A DNA stretch of 64,000 bases from a virus. A program made the position numbers and the translations under genes. The stretch covers positions 1 to 64,000 of the IMG/VR virus record IMGVR_UViG_3300040758_000047. One strand, written 5' to 3'. The notes under the pieces were generated by a model, which saw only the letters and a list, made by a program, of their open reading frames with translations, did no database searches and was not told where the DNA came from. The first letter of the stretch is position 1. The number at the start of each line of letters is the position of its first letter. Positions 50,392 to 58,626 of this stretch are shown here, in pieces.

Positions 50392-51327
50392 TCAGGATAC
50401 ATCATTATCGACGTTTGGTTCTGGCTTTGCGGGGATGTCCTCTTCGAGAAAATCTTCAGCAAAGGTGATCTTTGGAATTTTGTATGGTCGCAATTTATTT
50501 TCGAAATACTTAAAGCCTTTATCGCTGATGCTGTACTTTTGGGCACCGCCAACAATAATGTCAACGCTAGTTCCGGTTCCAACATCACGACTCCGCTCCG
50601 CCGCAAACTTGGCGCGTAGTAGTTCATAAATGCAGGCCCCAAGCGTTATAGTGTCGGGATCGTACATCTCATTCTGACAAAGAAACGCCTGAGCAATGTC
50701 TGACCCAGTGCCGATTGTTGAATAGTCGTTTTCCCAATGTACTTCGCCGGAAAGATCAACACGAACGATCTGTCCGTATTGTTCCGCATCGAATAACGCA
50801 ATCAACAACTCTGCGCCAAGGTTCAAATGGCGTATCTCGTGCCACACATCGTCGTAGTGAGATTCTCGGAGCCATTCCCGCCCGTGTTTAGAGAATTCCT
50901 CAAAGTCCATGTTAAGGGTCATACTAACGAAGTGATTTACTAATTTACGCTTCACATTGCGGCACGCCGCTCTCAATCCCTCAAGTAAGGCGTCGATATG
51001 CAAATCGGTATCTGCCGGATTAGACTCTCGCATGTATCCACGTATCGCTGGATCACAAGCGTTAAGTAATTGATCGGCGCGTGTCGGTTGTCCAGAAATC
51101 AAGATCGAGCAGTGCGATTCTCCTTCTTCGATTTCTCGTAGCTTGTCTGCATCGTCCGAAGTTATTAGCGTGCCTTTGTTAACCTGCCAGTCACGGCACA
51201 AAACTAGCGTTGACTTTGCTTGGTAGGTGCAGGTTGCGGCAATACACAGCGTCATGGCCTCAGGCTCCTCTGTGTATTGATCCTCACAGATTTCCTGTGG
51301 GTGTGTCGAGTATATTTGTGCCGTCAC
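50392..51327 (-). CDS. Proteasome/HslV-like Ntn-hydrolase-fold protein
   Basis: A 311-aa protein. From Met25, MTLCIAATCTYQAKSTLVLCRDWQ then SDDADKLREI, and ISGQPTRADQL. If Met is removed, Thr1 is followed by an Asp and a Lys 16 residues apart, as in proteasome beta subunits (Thr1, Asp17, Lys33), though both are shifted by four. C-terminal STIGTGSDIAQAFL and DVGTGTSVDIIV fit the fold. The first 24 residues could be a propeptide, or translation may start at ATG 51255, which has GAGGAG upstream. The 51327 ATG overlaps the previous stop. Confidence 0.65.
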   Translation of the reverse strand: MTAQIYSTHPQEICEDQYTEEPEAMTLCIAATCTYQAKSTLVLCRDWQVNKGTLITSDDADKLREIEEGESHCSILISGQPTRADQLLNACDPAIRGYMRESNPADTDLHIDALLEGLRAACRNVKRKLVNHFVSMTLNMDFEEFSKHGREWLRESHYDDVWHEIRHLNLGAELLIALFDAEQYGQIVRVDLSGEVHWENDYSTIGTGSDIAQAFLCQNEMYDPDTITLGACIYELLRAKFAAERSRDVGTGTSVDIIVGGAQKYSISDKGFKYFENKLRPYKIPKITFAEDFLEEDIPAKPEPNVDNDVS

Positions 51328-51782
51328 GACGCCTCTTTGGCTTCGGCAACCTGTTGTTTCTTTTCGGCTTCCTTGAGGTCACGTAATGTGGCGGTAGCTT
51401 TCTGCAATTTCCTCCCATCTTCGGAGGCTTCACAATTGCTTGGGAGTTCGGATGGGAGGGCCACACCATTGCTGCGGCACCACTCTTTTTGCTGTTGGAA
51501 GGTTTCTATGTAGCGGGGCTTAGGTTTGCCGTCCGGGGTATTCCTGTCCCAGACCCAGTGGTGAAGGTCCTGGCGGTCGCCATCGTCTAGGGATCTGTCC
51601 ACGTATTTCCGTCCCATATCTCCCATGAAGGGACTGGCGAACGAACTGGGTATCTTCTCCGTTCTTTCCCCGCACTCTTCGCAGGGCTCAGTCGGATCGT
51701 CCCAGTGTTTATAGAAGTGCTCCACAATCAGACCACGGTTGCCGCAGGTCTTGGAGACGCACACTGACTCAAAAACTGGCAC
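51324..51782 (-). CDS. Zinc-ribbon protein (FmdB-like)
   Basis: A 152-aa protein: VCVSKTCGNRGLIVEHFYKHWDDPTEPCEECGERTEKIPSSF contains paired Cys motifs typical of FmdB-type zinc ribbons, common in phage genomes near terminase. The rest is charged and helical. GTG start; stop overlaps the next gene. Confidence 0.65.
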   Translation of the reverse strand: MPVFESVCVSKTCGNRGLIVEHFYKHWDDPTEPCEECGERTEKIPSSFASPFMGDMGRKYVDRSLDDGDRQDLHHWVWDRNTPDGKPKPRYIETFQQQKEWCRSNGVALPSELPSNCEASEDGRKLQKATATLRDLKEAEKKQQVAEAKEAS

Positions 51783-51785
51783 AAT

Positions 51786-52280
51786 CTACTCCTGTCCCAC
51801 GTGGGACTCCTGAACTGGCCGTAAGGCCATCTCCAAGCTTTCTATTGCCGCCTTAGTTGCTGCGGCTACCTCGCACAGATCAGCAAGGCTTTCTCGTGGT
51901 ATATTAATTGATCGGAACTCAGCCAAACGGATGGCTGGATATATCTGACCAGTAAACGGTCCTTCGTGACCTCTCTTGAAGCCAGTGAACCCGTATTTAA
52001 CAGTCCTGCCAAGGGTTCTATTGGCGATCATGCGCCTTACCAATTCATTAGCCGCTGGGATCAGGATAGAGTCTTCTTGTTTCCGACGAGCAGCCTCATT
52101 TTTATCAATGAGGTAGAACTCAACGTCTATGGTCTTGCAGGAGGCTACCGCCTCAATATCCGCTCCTTCAAGGTTTTCAGTCGCACAGTCTGATCCGTAC
52201 AACGTTATGTGGCCTTCGTTCCTGCGAAGAAATTCAAGTGCGAGTAACCTGTATTTGTCCTTGTCGAGTTCGAACATCAC
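51786..52280 (-). CDS. Hypothetical protein
   Basis: A 164-aa mixed alpha/beta protein with no recognised domain. Its last codons (VQESHVGQE) contain the perfect palindrome 51794-51807. ATG overlaps the stop of the upstream gene. Confidence 0.55.
   Translation of the reverse strand: MMFELDKDKYRLLALEFLRRNEGHITLYGSDCATENLEGADIEAVASCKTIDVEFYLIDKNEAARRKQEDSILIPAANELVRRMIANRTLGRTVKYGFTGFKRGHEGPFTGQIYPAIRLAEFRSINIPRESLADLCEVAAATKAAIESLEMALRPVQESHVGQE
51794..51807. repeat. Palindrome family copy (perfect)
   Basis: GTCCCACGTGGGAC, in the last codons of the gene ending at 51786. Confidence 0.75.
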
Positions 52281-52852
52281 ACCGCCTCCGTATGGCTCTC
52301 TGCGATGTCCTGGAACAGCCCGCCGCCCAGAGACTCCTGAATCAGTTTGACCAGATCGGTGCCTGTCTCGAACTTACCGCCCAGAAGTGTTTCTAGGGCC
52401 TGCTTGTCTTTGGGCATCATGCGGACCAAGTGAGGATAGCCGGAGTTTCCCATATTGTATTGCATCGGGTCTCCGTCTATGAAGATGTCCCAGATGTCCT
52501 GGATCAGCTCTTTCACGGTTCGCCCTTGAGATGTTGCGGCCTCCTGGTAATAGTCTTCGTATACCGGGTCCACGGAGCACCGGAACGTCAACTTGCCCTC
52601 TTCGCGGCCCGCCGCCTCCGCCAATAGCGGCAAGAGTTCTTCGCCGGAAGTCGGTTCTAAGCCGGTGGACTCCGTGATGCGCGCCATCTCGTTCGGGGTG
52701 AGCATCAGCCCGCCGCCTGAAACGTCCTTTAAGAGTGTCTGGATGATCTGGGTGAGCTTCTGAACTTCGTTCTCATCCCCCTCGACCATGGTCATTAGGG
52801 GTCCGATGTCGTTCTCGGATAGCTCAAGTTGAATGTTGTACTTAACGCTCAC
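52277..52852 (-). CDS. Hypothetical protein
   Basis: A 191-aa acidic protein with helical middle (VKELIQDIWDIFIDG) and no recognised domain. ATG has AGGAGA upstream. Located just downstream of terminase. Confidence 0.6.
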   Translation of the reverse strand: MSVKYNIQLELSENDIGPLMTMVEGDENEVQKLTQIIQTLLKDVSGGGLMLTPNEMARITESTGLEPTSGEELLPLLAEAAGREEGKLTFRCSVDPVYEDYYQEAATSQGRTVKELIQDIWDIFIDGDPMQYNMGNSGYPHLVRMMPKDKQALETLLGGKFETGTDLVKLIQESLGGGLFQDIAESHTEAV

Positions 52853-52894
52853 GGCTTTCTCCTTGGGTTTTATAGTACTCCCGTTTCCCCTTGA

Positions 52895-55141
52895 CTACAA
52901 GTCCTCAATCCTCGGTTCATAAGGCTGGCCTTCCGGCTTCTTCCCCATCAACGTCATCAGTCCTTCAAAACCCAACGAGTTGGGCAGTTGGATTTCCAGC
53001 GAAATAGCCTTCAGTTGGATCGAGCCGCATTGCGGACAACGGTATTCTCGTTCCGGGTTATCGCAGACCCACGGCCATTTGCCTTCCGAGTCCACCGTCT
53101 CCCCGTACCGGCAAGTCTGACAGTAACACCGATACCGCGCGGGCTTCTGGACTTCCACTACGCCTGGAACGCGAACGCGGCCTCCTTCGTCACAGTCCAT
53201 TTCATGGGCGCAGTAAAGAGAGATGAGACCGGCAAGGAGTTCGTCGTCGTGAAACGTTTCCTCAGCCCCGAAGGTCCGCGAGTCAGCCTCTTCTTTCCGG
53301 TAAGTGGTCATTTCCTCTGCAAAGTTTGCTGACCTAATTACCCAAGTGTGAGACAAGAGCCAGTCCACTCCCGTCTGATGAAGGTACGCCTTCGTATTCA
53401 CTTTGGTGTACCAATGCCATTTCCCGGACAAAGGGTGCAGGGAGTCCAGATGTTTCCACCGGAAGACATTTGGGTACTGATAAAAAATCAGCACATCGTC
53501 ACCAACAGTCTGATAGACGTTGTACTCGATGCACATCAAGGCGTCGTTGTACCACCTTCCAATGACGTTACAGTAGAAGGCCAATTCCTTGGGCTTGGTG
53601 TGGTTATCCCTCCAGACCGCCACTTGCTCATCGGGCTGGCCAAACTTACCGATCTTGTTGACGAAGATCACACTGTAGTCTTGGCCGATTCCTTCGCTCG
53701 GGTCCACTCCAACTGAGTACTCAACGCCCAGTAGCGGCTCCTCCCAGACCCAAAAAGGGGTCTCGTCTTGGCGATGATCGACATTGCACCCCTTGATGTA
53801 ACACCGGCCATCTTCTCCGCCCGCCCCGTGGATTTCGCCGGTTTCCCGATAAATCTTTCCCTTCCTGACTGGATTCCGATCTACGGTCGAATTCACCCAC
53901 TCGCGGCAGGCATCGTTGAACATCACGAAACCACTTACCTGCCAAGCGTCCTCGGCGGTGACGGCCATTTCCTGAAGCCACTGTTTCTTGGCCTTCTCCC
54001 CCTGTTCTTCAGCTTGCTCGCGGTTGTCCTGATGCCAATAGCATTGCTCGTCCGTCAGCACCATCGGTTGCAAGGTTCCCGTGTCACAGTCGGGGCACTT
54101 TGCTCCACTGACCGATTCTCCGAATAACGCGGCTTTGCGCCACTTCCGACAATTCGCGCACGTCAGCCATTCCTTCTTGGCCCGCTCCCGCATCAGTCTC
54201 TCTGGTTCTTGAATGCACCAACCGTTCGGAGGAGCCAGAACTCTGGTTGTCTCGAAGAAGCTCGGAAGAAACAGTGGATACCAACGTGGCCATTTGCCTT
54301 GATCCATACGCCGCTCACACGCTCTCCAGATTCGATGCGCAGCGGTTCCGGCTCCTTCACCCGTCCCTTCGATGAATCCGAAGACTTGCGGTTTATCAGC
54401 CATCGAGTTGCCTAAATCGGCGTTGACAATGCGCTCTAAGTCGTCCTCAAGGTAGCCACAAAACTCTGAGACGTGGGCCGCGTCTACAGCGATCCCTTGT
54501 CCTACTCCAGAGTATTGGTTCGACCATTGCACCATTACACGAGAGTTCATGCCAGGATGTCTTAAACGGAGTAGCGGGTCCTCATTCTCGAAGAATAAGC
54601 CCGTCTCTTCTTTACGGCTGGACTGCATCGGCTTCAACCACCACGGCATGTTGTCGTAGATGTACAGCATATAGCCGAATAAGTAAGAAGAGTGCGCCCG
54701 ATCAACCGAGACTACGATGGCTCTCGTATTTGGAAAGAACATCGCCCGCCAAGCGATCATCGCTTCAATCAAAGTCGAGCAGCCCAATTGGCGAGCTTTC
54801 AAAATCAAAATCTTCTGTGCTCTGCCCTTGGCCTTCAGTTCGTAGTACTTATCGAGAATGATGAACTGGCTTTCCCAGAGTGATAGGAGTTGTCGCTTCA
54901 GTTCCTTCGTAGTGATCCAGAAGTAATTTCTCGCGGCGTAGCTGAAATCGTTTCGGCAGGCACGGGCTTGTTCGACGATGGCCGCTTTGAGCTTCTTCCC
55001 GTCAGCCAACCCCTCAATCAGTTCAAATCTTTCGATAGAGGGGATCAGGTCCCAGTCTTCTTCCCTAATCTTCAGTTTTAAGGGGAGGTCCCGATCCAAG
55101 TACTCGATCATGGCGGATACGCCAGGGTCGCGTCGCCACAT
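52895..55141 (-). CDS. terL: Terminase large subunit with zinc-ribbon insertions
   Basis: A 748-aa packaging motor. Walker A-like KARQLGCST (115-123), Walker B region GQGIAVDAAHVSEF (about 214-227), and nuclease motif SVGVDPSEG (Asp480). Unusual additions: a four-Cys insertion CANCRKW ... CPDCD (C328, C331, C349, C352) between ATPase and nuclease, and a second ribbon CYCQTC ... CPQCG near the C-terminus. The protein is longer than usual terminases because of these. It follows the terminase-small-like gene. Confidence 0.9.
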   Translation of the reverse strand: MWRRDPGVSAMIEYLDRDLPLKLKIREEDWDLIPSIERFELIEGLADGKKLKAAIVEQARACRNDFSYAARNYFWITTKELKRQLLSLWESQFIILDKYYELKAKGRAQKILILKARQLGCSTLIEAMIAWRAMFFPNTRAIVVSVDRAHSSYLFGYMLYIYDNMPWWLKPMQSSRKEETGLFFENEDPLLRLRHPGMNSRVMVQWSNQYSGVGQGIAVDAAHVSEFCGYLEDDLERIVNADLGNSMADKPQVFGFIEGTGEGAGTAAHRIWRACERRMDQGKWPRWYPLFLPSFFETTRVLAPPNGWCIQEPERLMRERAKKEWLTCANCRKWRKAALFGESVSGAKCPDCDTGTLQPMVLTDEQCYWHQDNREQAEEQGEKAKKQWLQEMAVTAEDAWQVSGFVMFNDACREWVNSTVDRNPVRKGKIYRETGEIHGAGGEDGRCYIKGCNVDHRQDETPFWVWEEPLLGVEYSVGVDPSEGIGQDYSVIFVNKIGKFGQPDEQVAVWRDNHTKPKELAFYCNVIGRWYNDALMCIEYNVYQTVGDDVLIFYQYPNVFRWKHLDSLHPLSGKWHWYTKVNTKAYLHQTGVDWLLSHTWVIRSANFAEEMTTYRKEEADSRTFGAEETFHDDELLAGLISLYCAHEMDCDEGGRVRVPGVVEVQKPARYRCYCQTCRYGETVDSEGKWPWVCDNPEREYRCPQCGSIQLKAISLEIQLPNSLGFEGLMTLMGKKPEGQPYEPRIEDL

Positions 55142-55143
55142 GA

Positions 55144-55647
55144 CTATTCCTCGACCGGCTTGGTCTTCTCGTACTCCACGGGGGTGGCAACCAGATCCAC
55201 CACTCTGCGAGCTGGTCCTAACTGGCGGGTTTCCTGTTCGTCAGCCAACATGCGGAAGATAGCGTCCGGTGTAGCCAGCCCCTTGGAACCTGAGGCGCTG
55301 ATATTGGCTGTCTGATTATTGTTGTTCTGTTGGACGTTGACAACCGTGCCCGCCTTGCCACCTTCTACTAAGCCGTACATCTGGGCCACAAGTCTCATCG
55401 CCGCCACATCTCCCGCTTCTACGCTAATCTCCAAGTTATGGAATAACTTAAATAGGTGCTTGATGGCGTGAAAGGCCTGGATTTTCCCTTGAATGGAACG
55501 GCTGGAGAGGTTCTTGGCGGTGACCTTGATGCCAGCGAATTTCTCGGGAATAACCAGTGGGGGAGCGGGGTTCAACGTGGGACTGCTGGCAACCTGCTTG
55601 ATCTGGGTTGCGATGGGGGTCACTTTCGGCTTCTTTTTGTCCGCCAC
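55144..55647 (-). CDS. Candidate terminase small subunit
   Basis: A 167-aa basic N-terminus (MADKKKPKVTPIATQI), helical middle (IQGKIQAFHAIKHLFKLFHNLEISVEAGDVAAMRL) and an Asn/Gln-rich linker. It lies two bases upstream of terL. The position and helical DNA-binding-like core suggest TerS; no helix-turn-helix was assigned. A palindrome copy (55570-55583) lies in its coding sequence. Confidence 0.5.
   Translation of the reverse strand: MADKKKPKVTPIATQIKQVASSPTLNPAPPLVIPEKFAGIKVTAKNLSSRSIQGKIQAFHAIKHLFKLFHNLEISVEAGDVAAMRLVAQMYGLVEGGKAGTVVNVQQNNNNQTANISASGSKGLATPDAIFRMLADEQETRQLGPARRVVDLVATPVEYEKTKPVEE
55570..55583. repeat. Palindrome family copy
   Basis: GTTCAACGTGGGAC, in the terminase-small-like gene. 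Confidence 0.65.
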
Positions 55648-55754
55648 GACCCCAATATAGCAGACTTACTTTAAGAGTCAATCTGAACAAAAAAATCGGC
55701 TGTGGCCGCAACGGAGGATGCAGCCACAGCCAGATCCAGACGCGGATTGAAAGT

Positions 55755-56009
55755 TTAGGTGGCCGATGTTGGTAATTCCGCTACGGCTGCGTCGGCGGCG
55801 GTCTTTGCGGTTGCCGCCTGCGTGACCAGATTCGTCAGGATCGTCTGCGTCGCGGGACTCAATACGTCCCCTTGGTTGGCGATCGACTGCTGAAGCTGTG
55901 TAATGGTGGCCTCCAGGCCGGTGATGCCGGTTGCAAGCGTGGCTACATCCCCTTGCAAGGCTGTGATGGAACCTTGAATTGCCGTCAGTTGCGTTGCGAT
56001 TGCGCTCAT
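55755..56009 (-). CDS. Coiled-coil protein
   Basis: About 84 aa from ATG 56009 (CTGGAG upstream); a longer frame to 56096 lacks a binding site. Heptad pattern AIATQLTAIQGSITALQGDVATLATGITGLEATITQLQQSI. Small phage coiled-coil protein of unknown role. The 26-bp repeat at 56117 lies just upstream. Confidence 0.65.
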   Translation of the reverse strand: MSAIATQLTAIQGSITALQGDVATLATGITGLEATITQLQQSIANQGDVLSPATQTILTNLVTQAATAKTAADAAVAELPTSAT

Positions 56010-56116
56010 TTGTCTCTCCAGAAACGATTGGCCTGCTAGTATAGCAGCGAGTTGAATCCCGATGCCTGCCAGCGGATTTTGAATAGGCCAGTTCATAGAA
56101 CGATGGTACTACACCT

Positions 56117-56142
56117 TGGGACTTATACTATATAATTCCCTT
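56117..56142. repeat. Intact copy of a 26-bp near-palindrome
   Basis: TGGGACTTATA next to CTATATAATTCCCTT. Near-palindromic (GGGA-TTATA / TATAA-TCCC). Its two halves recur separately at 61462-61472 and 62640-62655, flanking the tnpB-only element, so this is the empty form of that site. On the minus strand it contains TATAGTATAAG and could be a phage promoter. Confidence 0.7.
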
Positions 56143-56191
56143 CGTTTTCGTCGGTTTCTACTCTCATTTCCTAACCTCTCTGCCTGACCCT

Positions 56192-56476
56192 CTACTGCGT
56201 AATCTCTTTGACTCTAAGGAAGCGGTAATCGTCATACGCTCCTTCCTTAAAATACTTGTCATGGTTATGACCGGCGTTATCTACCGCCGATAGATATTGC
56301 TCTTTCGTGGCAGTCCCAGTGACCTTAAAGGTATGACTGGCGATCGTCACCAAATCATCAATTTCGGGGGCCAGCCCTGCCTTGAATGCTATGATCCCTA
56401 TTCGGGAAAGCTCTTCAGCAATACGATCCGTTGGCTCACGTAACCGGGGATCATAGCATTCAGGGCGCTGTCCCAT
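56192..56476 (-). CDS. Hypothetical protein
   Basis: A 94-aa mixed protein, no recognised domain (RIAEELSRIGIIAFKAGLAPEIDD). Weak upstream signal but open frame fits gene order. Confidence 0.5.
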   Translation of the reverse strand: MGQRPECYDPRLREPTDRIAEELSRIGIIAFKAGLAPEIDDLVTIASHTFKVTGTATKEQYLSAVDNAGHNHDKYFKEGAYDDYRFLRVKEITQ

Positions 56477-56487
56477 CTATTTGCCCT

Positions 56488-56859
56488 TCACTCTGGCAAC
56501 GCCTGGACCATTTCGCGCACGTCGCGCATACTAACGCCAGCAGCCAAGAGGTCGCGCGCACTGACGCCAGCAGCCAAGAGGGCGCGCGTACTGACGCCAG
56601 CGGCCAAGAGGTAGCGCGCACTAAAGCCAGCGACCCAGAGGGCGCGCGCACTGACGCCAGCGACCCAGAGGTCGCGCGTACTGACGCCAGCGGCCAAGAG
56701 GTCGCGCGCACTGACGCCAGCAGCCAAGAGGTCGCGCGCGATAACGCCAGCAGCCACGAGGTCGCGCGTACTAACGCCAGCAGCCCACTTTTCTTTGATG
56801 GCTGATATATCAGCTTCCAGTCGATCCAGTTCCTTCAATAACTCAGATTTCGTTTGCAT
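56488..56859 (-). CDS. Tandem 10-residue repeat protein (pentapeptide-like)
   Basis: A 123-aa protein with about nine repeats of AAGVSARDLL encoded by 30-bp units at 56521-56786, framed by a charged N-terminal helix and a short C-terminus. The spacing of small and hydrophobic residues (A-x-V-S / R-D-L) resembles degenerate pentapeptide repeats, which form a beta-helix. Start ATG 56859 with AGGAG upstream. The same DNA is open on the plus strand with repeats (DASSQEVAR), probably a by-product of the 30-bp repeat. Confidence 0.6.
   Translation of the reverse strand: MQTKSELLKELDRLEADISAIKEKWAAGVSTRDLVAAGVIARDLLAAGVSARDLLAAGVSTRDLWVAGVSARALWVAGFSARYLLAAGVSTRALLAAGVSARDLLAAGVSMRDVREMVQALPE
56521..56786. 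repeat. 30-bp tandem repeats, about nine units
   Basis: Units of the type GCGCGCACTGACGCCAGCAG + CCAAGAGGTC start every 30 bp from 56521. Copies differ by a few bases, mostly at alternating positions. It codes for the repeat protein on the minus strand. Confidence 0.85.
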
Positions 56860-56925
56860 CGTCTCTCTCTCCTAAACATGTGGCGTCCGTCCATTCGATC
56901 TTGCTGTGGCTGTCCCATCTACTTC

Positions 56926-57894
56926 CTAACCTCCTGGCCTGGGGGGAACCAGCCGTGAATTGGCCACACTCTGATCCCTCAAGGATGACTGCAAAATCGA
57001 ATCCTCATGCTTAGAAGCTCTAGGGTCGGATATGGACCGAAAACCTTTTTGCATCTGCCCTTCTTGCTTTGTAAGCCGGTCGCCCATCGGAAGGTTGTCA
57101 GTGTCGAAATTTCCAATCTCCCTTAATGGAGGGGAATCACCGATCTCCGCCGGAGACATGTACTTCGGGCGGGGCTTGTACATTGCCTTCAATTGCTCCA
57201 GGATTTCATCGAGCGCCGCGCTAATGTCCTGCTTTTCGTCGTAGACGCTGAAGGTCTTGCGAGCTACCAATAGGCCAAGAGATGTAGGCTGTCCTTCAAC
57301 AGCTCCCCCGCCAGCACTATCCGACACGGCATCGTGCTTGTAGGTCAAATGAACCAGTCCCATCCCGGCCTGGTTGAGGACATTCTTGCGCGCCCGTAAA
57401 GTCAACTTTCCTTCCAGCCCCCTCGGCTCGAATTCGATGTAGTCCGGTGAATTATCGTTAATAAGAGCAATCAGATCCGACACGTCCCACTTAGGGTTTT
57501 CCGTTAGGTTTGATGGCCTTTTTCCTGTGACTGCCCGCCTGCGGACGGTTCCCGCCGTGAATACCTTACGCTTTATATCGGCGGGCTTATGCTCGTCGAA
57601 TCCCGGATCTCCCGGCATTAAAATTACGCTCTTGGCCTCTCCGGGGTCCGTAGCAACGTCTTTATGGAGCACCACGGCTCCCAGTGGCGGGGGAGGGTGA
57701 ACGTCCAACGTGGGACTCGGCACGCCCGGTGGAACCGTGGCAATACCGGATTCCTCCGTGTTCATGTCATAGAGCATTTCCACCGTGTCCACCACGTCCT
57801 CGGTGAGTAGAATAGAGTCCTGGGTCTTCTTCAGCCCACGGTCGAGGGTCTTCTGAATGTAGCGGGCGAACTTATCCTTGAGTGCTTGGTCCAT
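56926..57894 (-). CDS. Hypothetical protein
   Basis: About 322 aa from ATG 57894 (AGGAAGC upstream); the longer frame is less likely. Helical N-terminus (DKFARYIQKTLDRGLKKTQDS), Pro-rich segment, then mixed domain with DIKRKVFTAGTVRRRAV and a charged C-terminus. A palindrome copy lies in codons near 57703-57716 (SPTLD). Confidence 0.55.
   Translation of the reverse strand: MDQALKDKFARYIQKTLDRGLKKTQDSILLTEDVVDTVEMLYDMNTEESGIATVPPGVPSPTLDVHPPPPLGAVVLHKDVATDPGEAKSVILMPGDPGFDEHKPADIKRKVFTAGTVRRRAVTGKRPSNLTENPKWDVSDLIALINDNSPDYIEFEPRGLEGKLTLRARKNVLNQAGMGLVHLTYKHDAVSDSAGGGAVEGQPTSLGLLVARKTFSVYDEKQDISAALDEILEQLKAMYKPRPKYMSPAEIGDSPPLREIGNFDTDNLPMGDRLTKQEGQMQKGFRSISDPRASKHEDSILQSSLRDQSVANSRLVPPRPGG
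57703..57716. repeat. Palindrome family copy
   Basis: GTCCAACGTGGGAC, in the gene at 56926. Confidence 0.7.
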
Positions 57895-58070
57895 GCTTCC
57901 TGGCGTCTCTTTCCTTGCAGAGCCTTGAAATTCAGCGCACCCACCTCCCCAGAAATTAGTCCGCCTCACTCCAAGGCTCTGCACGGCCCTCTATCCGCTA
58001 GAGGGTTGCGTTTGTACTCCAACCGGCTGCGGTGTATTGTGTTTTAGACTGTCGGGTGTTTTCTCCTTTC

Positions 58071-58394
58071 TTACTGGTTCAGATTACTCGTCGTCGTTTG
58101 CGACATATTGGACAGGGTTGCAACGTTGTACGACATGGCCCCGACCGGAGCTTTCCCGTAGAAAACGGTGGCTCCACTAGTGGTCGTGGGGAATAGACCG
58201 CCTTGCGTCTCGACGAGATACCGGAGAAACTCTCCGATGTACGGAGGCAGATTCGGCGGGTCCATGTAGCGGAAGTCACCGGGTTGGGCGATTGGGTTCA
58301 TCAGAATTTTTTGCGCCGGTTTAGCGGGGTGTAAAGCATCCCACACCGCTTCGGCCACCACAGCACTCTTGCCCCAGGGGCTATCTTGCTCCAC
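58071..58394 (-). pseudogene. Partial second portal gene
   Basis: A 107-aa frame whose first 65 residues (AVVAEAVWDALHPAKPAQKI .. PPYIGEFLRYLVET) align with the portal protein, and which shares a 123-bp identical block (58206-58328) with 48217-48339. Beyond that the frames diverge (QGGLFPTTTSGATVFYG). It lacks the rest of a portal and lies away from the portal gene, so it is a fragment of a related portal or a recombination product, not a functional gene. Confidence 0.7.
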
Positions 58395-58411
58395 CGCCTT
58401 CTGGACGGTGG

Positions 58412-58612
58412 CTAGGCGAAAGGGCGGACCAGTACCTCCGCCTTCTGCATATCCACTTTGGGTGCTTCACCACCCATCACGGCAGCAAGGGCGGCGGACT
58501 GTCCATCTCGGGCAATCACAGCCTTGGGGCCAAAGACCAACTTCTCGACGGCCCCTTCTTCGGCTTCTTTCTTGCTCGGCTTCTCGATGATCGCTACTTC
58601 AAACAACGGCAT
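58412..58612 (-). CDS. Small conserved phage protein
   Basis: 66 aa from ATG 58612 (AAAGGAGAA upstream): PLFEVAIIEKPSKKEAEEG, then EKLVFGPKAVIARDGQSAALAA. The pattern FGPKxVxARDxxSA is common in phage small proteins of unknown function. Confidence 0.65.
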   Translation of the reverse strand: MPLFEVAIIEKPSKKEAEEGAVEKLVFGPKAVIARDGQSAALAAVMGGEAPKVDMQKAEVLVRPFA

Positions 58613-58626
58613 TGCACTTCTCCTTT

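Noticed and set aside
56431-56805. Plus-strand repeat protein with DASSQEVAR units
   Set aside because: The minus frame fits neighbours, has AGGAG and a charged leader; the plus frame is open because the 30-bp unit lacks stops.
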